From positions 1-6,450 of the forward strand of contig JAITTH010000078.1 in NCBI GenBank assembly GCA_031287295.1: a DNA stretch of 6,450 bases, written 5' to 3'. The stretch comes from Eubacteriales Family XIII. Incertae Sedis bacterium. Lineage in GTDB: Bacteria; Bacillota; Clostridia; Peptostreptococcales; Anaerovoracaceae. This document shows positions 1-6,450 of the stretch, one piece after another; positions within the stretch are counted from its first letter, which is position 1; every line of letters begins with the position of its first letter. The notes beneath the pieces are model-generated. The model saw only the letters and a list, made by a program, of their open reading frames with translations. It was not told where the DNA came from and made no database searches. The position numbers and the translations under genes are program-made.

Positions 1-26
1 GGCTAACGAAAGCTCTTGGAACCAGC

Positions 27-32
27 AAGGAG
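27..32 (+). promoter_or_regulatory. Ribosome binding site of the Fe-S scaffold-like gene
   Basis: AAGGAG lies seven bases before the ATG at 40. It decides the start: the same frame also has an in-frame TTG at 16, but that codon has no Shine-Dalgarno sequence in front of it and would place this site inside the coding region. An in-frame TAA at 4-6 closes the frame further upstream. In another frame a TGA at 35-37 could be the end of an upstream gene reaching into the window, but only about 11 codons are visible, too few to call. Confidence 0.8.
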
Positions 33-39
33 AGTGAAC

Positions 40-732
40 ATGATGTATTCGGCAGAAGTGGAACATATGTGCCCGATTGAAAAGGGCGTGAATCACGGAC
101 CGGCCCCCATCCCGGAAGAGGGAAAATGGGTGAAGGCGAAGCAAATTGACGATATCAGCGGACTTACGCACGGCGTCGGTTGGTGCGCACCACAGCAGGG
201 TGCTTGTAAGCTCACGTTAAATGTGAAAAAAGGCATCATCGAAGAGGCGCTCATCGAAACCATCGGATGTAGTGGCATGACCCATTCTGCCGCAATGGCT
301 GCGGAAATTTTGCAGGGGAAAACGATTCTCGAAGCACTCAATACCGATCTTGTTTGCGATGCCATCAATACGGCGATGCGCGAGCTGTTTTTACAAATCG
401 TTTACGGTCGTACGCAGACGGCATTTTCCGAGGGTGGGCTGCCGATTGGTGCCGGACTCGAAGACCTTGGGAAAGGACTCCGAAGCCAGATTGGTACGAT
501 GTACGGAACAAAGGCGAAGGGCGTGCGCTTTCTCGAAATGGCGGAGGGCTATGTAACACGACTTGCTCTCGATCAGGAAGACCTCGTGATCGGCTACGAG
601 TATGTGCACCTTGGAAAAGTGATGCAGGCCGTAAAAAAGGGCAAGGATGCAAACGAAGCCATTCGCGAAAATACAGGTTGTTACGGTCGGTTTGAAGAAG
701 CGGTGAAGTATGTCGATCCGCGGACAGAATAG
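40..732 (+). CDS. NifU/IscU-like iron-sulfur cluster assembly scaffold homologue
   Basis: The 230-residue protein resembles the NifU/IscU N-terminal scaffold fold, in which conserved cysteines hold a nascent Fe-S cluster in the cytoplasm. Visible matches are a first motif with C49 and C56 (GVGWCAPQQGACKLTL, residues 45-60), then a beta-strand-like stretch leading to the second motif IGCSGMTHSA (75-84, C77), where IscU proteins have FGCGAAIASS. C106, in DLVCDAI, could correspond to the third scaffold cysteine, though it sits closer to C77 than is usual. The C-terminal half (about 120-230) is not typical of IscU; it carries a G-rich segment (132-147) and ends with another cysteine in NTGCYGRF (C214). 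C11 lies near the N-terminus. ATG at 40 is chosen for its Shine-Dalgarno site; ATG at 43 is an adjacent alternative. The stop codon overlaps the ribosome site of the GGGtGRT gene, which in my recollection commonly neighbours this type of scaffold homologue. Family assignment is fairly secure; actual Fe-S scaffold activity is inference. Confidence 0.8.
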   Translation: MMYSAEVEHMCPIEKGVNHGPAPIPEEGKWVKAKQIDDISGLTHGVGWCAPQQGACKLTLNVKKGIIEEALIETIGCSGMTHSAAMAAEILQGKTILEALNTDLVCDAINTAMRELFLQIVYGRTQTAFSEGGLPIGAGLEDLGKGLRSQIGTMYGTKAKGVRFLEMAEGYVTRLALDQEDLVIGYEYVHLGKVMQAVKKGKDANEAIRENTGCYGRFEEAVKYVDPRTE

Positions 733-736
733 GAGG
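731..736 (+). promoter_or_regulatory. Ribosome binding site of the GGGtGRT gene
   Basis: AGGAGG is a strong Shine-Dalgarno sequence seven bases before the ATG at 744. It overlaps the TAG stop (730-732) of the preceding gene, so ribosomes ending there are placed to restart, which suggests the two proteins are made together. Confidence 0.85.
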
Positions 737-743
737 GGGCATC

Positions 744-1745
744 ATGGCATATTTTGAAAGCTACGAGAGAAGAATCGATAAAATCAACGCCGTTCTCTCC
801 GAGTATGGCATAAAAGACTTGGATGAGGCGAAAAAAATATGTACAGAAGCCGGGTTTTCTCCGGCAGACATCGTTTCGGAAATACAGCAAATCGCGTTTG
901 AAAACGCCGGGTGGGCTTACACCATGGGTGCGGCGATTGCGCTGAAAACAGGCGTGAAAACGGCTGCGGAGGCCGCATCGGTCATTGGCATCGGTTTGCA
1001 GGCTTTTTGCATTCCCGGTTCTGTCGCCGACGATCGCAAGGTCGGATTGGGGCATGGAAACCTCGCTTCTATGCTGCTGCAAGAGGAGACGGAGTGTTTT
1101 GCCTTTTTGGCAGGGCATGAATCCTTTGCTGCTGCGGAAGGTGCCATCGGAATCGTACGCAATGCAAACAAGAGCCGAAAAATTCCGCTTCGCGTCATCT
1201 TAAACGGGCTCGGCAAAGATGCGGCGCAAATCATCTCCCGCATCAACGGGTTTACCTATGTGCAGACGCAGTTCGATTATGCGACGGGTGAGGTGGCTGT
1301 CGTACAAGAATTTGTCTACTCCGAAGGGGAGCGAAGCAAGGTTCGCTGTTATGGGGCAGACGATGTGCGCGAAGGTGTTGCGATTATGCATCTCGAAAAG
1401 GTCGATGTGTCCATTACGGGAAATTCCACGAATCCGACGCGGTTTCAGCATCCTGTGGCGGGAACGTATAAAAAGGAATGCCTTGAAAAGGGCAAGAAGT
1501 ACTTTTCAGTGGCTTCCGGAGGTGGCACGGGCAGAACGCTGCATCCGGACAATATGGCAGCAGGTCCTGCATCTGATGGTATGACGGATACGATGGGCAG
1601 AATGCATTCTGATGCGCAGTTTGCGGGTTCGAGTTCGGTTCCCGCACACGTAGAGATGATGGGTTTTCTCGGCATGGGAAACAACCCTATGGTTGGCGCG
1701 ACGGTCGCGGTTGCGGTTGCCGTAGAAGCCGGTCTCGGGAAATAG
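744..1745 (+). CDS. GGGtGRT family protein (function unknown)
   Basis: This 333-residue protein contains the motif that names the family, GGGTGRT at residues 259-265, within a longer conserved-looking stretch (SVASGGGTGRTLHPDNMAAG). Other notable segments are a charged helical N-terminus (1-50), GLGHGNLASMLLQEE (101-115), FAFLAGHESF (119-128), a basic patch followed by PLRVILNGLGKDAA, and a C-terminal Ala/Val/Gly-rich stretch (MVGATVAVAVAVEAGLG). That last stretch is hydrophobic but short, and I do not read it as a clear membrane anchor. There is no signal peptide, so it should be cytoplasmic. Cysteines include C33, C89 and C118. The Gly-rich motif could bind a phosphate or nucleotide, but this is speculation. 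The gene follows the Fe-S scaffold-like gene by 11 bases and precedes ruvC by 6. The family is known from Bacillota, and I know of no assigned function. The adjacent scaffold homologue suggests a shared role involving a metal cluster or radical enzyme, which is unproven. Confidence 0.88.
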   Translation: MAYFESYERRIDKINAVLSEYGIKDLDEAKKICTEAGFSPADIVSEIQQIAFENAGWAYTMGAAIALKTGVKTAAEAASVIGIGLQAFCIPGSVADDRKVGLGHGNLASMLLQEETECFAFLAGHESFAAAEGAIGIVRNANKSRKIPLRVILNGLGKDAAQIISRINGFTYVQTQFDYATGEVAVVQEFVYSEGERSKVRCYGADDVREGVAIMHLEKVDVSITGNSTNPTRFQHPVAGTYKKECLEKGKKYFSVASGGGTGRTLHPDNMAAGPASDGMTDTMGRMHSDAQFAGSSSVPAHVEMMGFLGMGNNPMVGATVAVAVAVEAGLGK

Positions 1746-1751
1746 GGAACG

Positions 1752-2273
1752 ATGCGCATCCTTGGGATCGATCCGGGATATGCCATCCTGGGCTATGGTG
1801 TGATTGAGCATCGTGGCAGTCGAAATGCGCTCATCGAATGTGGTGTGCTGACGACGGAAGCCGGAGAAGAAATGCCACTCAGGTTAAAAAGAATCTACAG
1901 TGGAATTATGGAAATCATCTCGATTCTCAGACCCGATGTTGCTGCCGTCGAAGAGCTGTTTTTCAACAGCAATGCAAAGACGGCCATCAAGGTTGGTGAA
2001 GCGCGTGGTGCGGCCATCTTAGCCTGTGCGAACAGCGGGCTTCCTGTCTACGAATATACGCCGTTGCAGATCAAGCAGGCGTTGGCAGGATACGGCAGAG
2101 CGAGCAAAACGCAGATACAGCAAATCGTAAAGTCGTTGCTCAATTTGCCGGAGGTTCCAAAGCCGGATGACGCAGCGGATGCGGTCGCAGCGGCAATCTG
2201 TCATGGAAATTCCGCATCGTATATTGATCGTGTCGCAGATGCGGTCAGCAAACAACAAAGGAAAAACAAATGA
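1752..2273 (+). CDS. ruvC: Crossover junction endodeoxyribonuclease RuvC
   Basis: RuvC is the dimeric RNase H-fold nuclease that cuts Holliday junctions symmetrically after RuvAB branch migration. At 173 residues it has the usual family length. The start MRILGIDPG carries catalytic D7; E67 (in AVEELFF) matches E. coli E66; and D140 and D143 in PDDAADAVAAAICH match the E. coli D138/D141 pair, so the four-acid metal site is complete. The segment KTAIKVGEARGAAILA (76-91) and the following VYEYTPLQIKQALAGYG are also typical. The ATG is six bases after the GGGtGRT stop, with only a weak AGGGAA-like ribosome site, so coupling to the upstream gene is likely. Its end overlaps ruvA by four bases (ATGA). 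Presence of RuvC argues against Bacillus or Streptococcus-type Firmicutes, which resolve junctions with RecU. Confidence 0.97.
   Translation: MRILGIDPGYAILGYGVIEHRGSRNALIECGVLTTEAGEEMPLRLKRIYSGIMEIISILRPDVAAVEELFFNSNAKTAIKVGEARGAAILACANSGLPVYEYTPLQIKQALAGYGRASKTQIQQIVKSLLNLPEVPKPDDAADAVAAAICHGNSASYIDRVADAVSKQQRKNK
2257..2262 (+). promoter_or_regulatory. Ribosome binding site of ruvA inside ruvC
   Basis: AAAGGA lies seven bases before the ruvA ATG at 2270, within the last codons of ruvC. Together with the ATGA overlap it supports this start and coupled translation of the two genes. Confidence 0.65.
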
Positions 2274-2866
2274 TTGGCTATGTCCATGGAAAACTTGCCT
2301 ATAAATTGGAAAACGCAGTCGTCGTAGACACCGGGGGTGTCGGGTACGAGATCTTTGCTCCGAGCTCTTCCCCCGTTTTTCTCGCCCGGGAAGGCGAGGA
2401 AGTGAGACTTTTTACGGTGATGATCGTCAAAGAAGACGAAATGAGCCTGTACGGTTTTGAGGACCGGGAATCGGTTCATCTTTTCCGCAAACTCCTGACG
2501 GTGAGTGGAATCGGTGCAAAAGCGGCACTCTCCGTTTTGTCGGCAATGCCTACATCGGAAGCGATTCGAGCCATCATCTTCGGCGATGCAACGATGCTCA
2601 CACGGGCAAACGGCGTCGGTAAAAAATCGGCGGAACGAATTGTTCTTGAGCTTTCAGACAAGCTCCAGAAAACGGCGGGTCCGGCACCCGGTACCCCTGA
2701 AGGTACGCAGGCAACGTCAGCGGGCGATGCAAAGGCATTTGCGATTGAGGCGCTGCTCAGCCTTGGTTACACGCGTTCGGAGGCAGGTGTCGCTGTCATG
2801 GGTATTGAAGAAGAAGGCCTGACGGTGGAAGAATATCTGAAGCGAGCACTTCGGAGCATGGGGTAA
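2270..2866 (+). CDS. ruvA: Holliday junction branch migration protein RuvA
   Basis: RuvA binds the four-way junction as a tetramer, holds it square-planar and loads RuvB. The 198-residue length is normal. Domain I (about 1-62) starts MIGYVHGKL and ends with LYGFEDRE; it holds the acidic pin E55-D56 at the same positions as in E. coli, which guides strand separation at the junction centre. Domain II (about 65-140) has two helix-hairpin-helix motifs, VSGIGAK (78-84) and NGVGKKSAERIVLEL (114-128). A flexible linker rich in G, P, A and T (about 134-152) leads to domain III, FAIEALLSLGYTRSEAGVAV and onward, which contacts RuvB. The start overlaps the ruvC stop as ATGA and has its own ribosome site. 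Confidence 0.97.
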   Translation: MIGYVHGKLAYKLENAVVVDTGGVGYEIFAPSSSPVFLAREGEEVRLFTVMIVKEDEMSLYGFEDRESVHLFRKLLTVSGIGAKAALSVLSAMPTSEAIRAIIFGDATMLTRANGVGKKSAERIVLELSDKLQKTAGPAPGTPEGTQATSAGDAKAFAIEALLSLGYTRSEAGVAVMGIEEEGLTVEEYLKRALRSMG

Positions 2867-2872
2867 GGCGGA

Positions 2873-3951
2873 ATGACAGAATTTGACGCGCGCATTGTCA
2901 GCGCAGAAAATATCAACGTGGAAGAACTGATTCGGGATACGGCACTTCGCCCAAAGACGCTCGAAGAATACATCGGGCAGAAGTCCGTCACGAACAATCT
3001 GAGCATCTTCATCGAAGCGGCAAAAAATCGCGGAGATTCTCTCGATCACGTGCTTTTTTACGGACCACCCGGACTGGGGAAGACGACACTTGCCGGCATC
3101 ATTGCCAATGAACTCGGCGTAGACTTGCGCATCACATCCGGTCCCGCAATCGAGCGGGCAGGCGATCTTGCGGCACTGCTCACAAACCTGAATGAAGGAG
3201 ATGTCCTTTTTATCGACGAAATCCATCGGCTCAACCGATCTGCGGAAGAGATTCTCTATTCGGCGATGGAAGACTACGAGATTGACATGATCATCGGGAA
3301 AGGTCCCTCGGCAAAAGCCTACCGGATCCCGCTTGCAAAGTTTACGCTCATTGGGGCGACAACGCGTGCAGGAAGTCTTTCTGCGCCACTTCGAGACAGA
3401 TTCGGCATCATCAATAAATTCGAAATGTACACGAAGGATGAGCTTGCGGAAATCATTCGCAGGTCGGCACATTTGCTCAATATCCCCATCGAACCGGATA
3501 GCCTCTTGGAACTGGCGGGACGTTCACGCGGGACGCCTCGCGTCGCGAATCGTTTGCTGAAACGAGTGCGCGATTTTAGCCAGGTAAAGGGAGAAGGGCG
3601 CATCGACATGGCGATTACAGATGAGGCGCTTACGGCACTCGGCATCGATAAAGATGGGCTGGAAGGGTTAGACCGCGACATTCTGAGGCTGATTATCGAT
3701 CGCTTCGGTGGCGGTCCCGTTGGCATCGATACCATTGCTGCAGCCATTGGCGAAGAACGTGTGACCATCGAAGACGTCTACGAACCTTTCCTGATGCAGA
3801 GTGGATTTTTGCACCGGACACAAAAAGGACGCGTCGTATCGGACGCTGCCTATCGGCATCTTGGGCTCTCTGCGCCGGAGCGGGGTGTGGCACAGTTGGC
3901 CTTTCTCGGCGATGCTGAGGAAGTCGAAGAAGAGCAGGAACGCCCCGAACG

Positions 3952-3955
<4 letters not shown>
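2873..3955 (+). CDS. ruvB: Holliday junction DNA helicase RuvB
   Basis: RuvB is the AAA+ hexameric motor that pumps DNA through the RuvA-bound junction. Visible motifs are Walker A GPPGLGKT (64-71), Walker B VLFIDE (111-116) followed by IHRLNR, sensor 1 in LIGATTRAG (159-167), the arginine finger R174 in PLRDRFG (same position as in E. coli), and sensor 2 in [13 protein letters not shown] (219-231). A C-terminal winged-helix DNA-binding domain follows, with [12 protein letters not shown] and [16 protein letters not shown]. At 360 residues it is slightly long; the excess is an acidic tail, [14 protein letters not shown], that does not look like part of the conserved fold. ATG is six bases after the ruvA stop, with an AAGG that overlaps that stop (2865-2868). 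The stop overlaps the queA start as ATGA. Confidence 0.98.
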
Positions 3956-6200
<2,245 letters not shown>

Positions 6201-6204
6201 AACG

Positions 6205-6313
6205 GTTTCAAGTGGTAAATTTCGGGTGATGCTGTGTTAGGCTCGTTTGACATAGCACCACTATGCCCAAACTCGCCTGCCTTGTATCACCCTAAAATTG
6301 TATCACTTGAAAC
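6205..6313 (-). repeat. Long imperfect hairpin, repeat copy A
   Basis: The arms fold on a 5-base loop (CACCA, 6256-6260). Paired blocks from the outside in are GTTTCAAGTG (6205-6214) with 6304-6313, AATTT (6218-6222) with 6295-6299, GGGTGAT (6224-6230) with 6286-6292, AGGC (6239-6242) with 6275-6278, GTTTG (6245-6249) with 6268-6272, and CATAG (6251-6255) with 6261-6265. Read on the minus strand it shares ordered sequence blocks with copy B, so it is given minus orientation. Confidence 0.85.
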
Positions 6314-6320
6314 TCATGGA

Positions 6321-6427
6321 CCGCAATGGAACAAATTTTGCGATAAGCAAGGCCGCAGGACGAAAGCGTACCCGTAGGTACGGTGAGGACGAGAACATAG
6401 CTGATCGTAAAATTTGTCCATTTGCGG
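6321..6427 (+). repeat. Long imperfect hairpin, repeat copy B
   Basis: Outer pairing is CCGCAA (6321-6326) with 6422-6427, TGG (6327-6329) with 6418-6420, ACAAATTTT (6331-6339) with 6409-6417, and GCGAT (6340-6344) with 6404-6408 (one G-T). The centre is a separate perfect hairpin, CGTACC (6367-6372) and GGTACG (6377-6382) with a CGTA loop. The intervening parts hardly pair; instead AGGACGA occurs as a direct repeat on both sides (6357-6363 and 6386-6392). Confidence 0.85.
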
Positions 6428-6430
6428 CGT

Positions 6431-6450
6431 TTATTACTTTGTCACATGAG
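6431..6450 (-). repeat. Right arm of outer inverted repeat
   Basis: The exact reverse complement of the tgt tail at 6181-6200. It ends at the last base of the window, so the repeat may be longer than can be seen. Confidence 0.95.

Noticed and set aside
2..37. Possible 3' end of an upstream gene finishing at TGA 35-37
   Set aside because: Only about 11 codons (ANESSWNQQGE) are visible, too few to identify or support a gene. It remains possible.
16..39. TTG at 16 as an upstream start for the Fe-S scaffold-like gene
   Set aside because: The AAGGAG at 27-32 would fall inside the coding region, and no ribosome site precedes the TTG. ATG at 40 is better placed.
2717..3472. Open frame of 251 codons on the minus strand opposite ruvA/ruvB
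   Set aside because: Antisense to conserved RuvB motifs, with a Cys/Arg-rich composition typical of shadow translation and no family resemblance.
6205..6313. Intrinsic transcription terminator after tgt
   Set aside because: The hairpin starts only a few bases after the stop but is long and interrupted and is not followed by a T tract, so the standard terminator pattern is not met.

Overview
The window is a compact, one-strand block of seven plus-strand genes (positions 40-6197), followed by about 250 bases of non-coding DNA made almost entirely of inverted repeats. The gene content points to an anaerobic member of the Bacillota (Firmicutes), most likely the Clostridia, Tissierellia or Negativicutes side. 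The ruvA-ruvB-queA-tgt order is typical of Firmicutes. A true RuvC resolvase is present, whereas Bacillus and its relatives use RecU. A GGGtGRT-family gene, which I associate with anaerobic Firmicutes, lies upstream. Species cannot be named from this sequence.

Layout. Positions 40-732 encode a NifU/IscU-like iron-sulfur scaffold homologue. Positions 744-1745 encode a GGGtGRT protein of unknown function. Then come ruvC (1752-2273), ruvA (2270-2866), ruvB (2873-3955), queA (3952-5064) and tgt (5061-6197). Gaps are 11, 6, -4, 6, -4 and -4 bases, with three ATGA stop/start overlaps, so the block looks like one translationally coupled transcription unit. No promoter is visible in the 39 bases before the first gene; it probably lies upstream of the window.

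Roles. RuvA and RuvB form the Holliday-junction branch-migration motor and RuvC cuts the junction, so the three make a complete resolvasome. Tgt inserts preQ1 at the wobble position (G34) of GUN-anticodon tRNAs, and QueA then converts it to epoxyqueuosine. These are two successive steps of queuosine synthesis. The Fe-S-scaffold/GGGtGRT pair is a conserved but functionally undefined module. All catalytic residues I could check in RuvC, RuvA, RuvB and Tgt are present, so these genes look intact.

The most unusual part is 6181-6450. A perfect 20-base inverted repeat, whose left arm is the last codons and double stop of tgt, encloses two long imperfect hairpins (6205-6313 and 6321-6427). Aligned on opposite strands, the two hairpins share several short blocks in the same order and look like diverged, inverted copies of one small palindromic repeat family. 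Together the three stems could fold as a three-way junction in RNA or extruded DNA. It resembles a MITE or REP/BIME-type composite. The window stops exactly at the end of the outer arm, so its outer limit, and a possible contig-end artefact, cannot be judged here.
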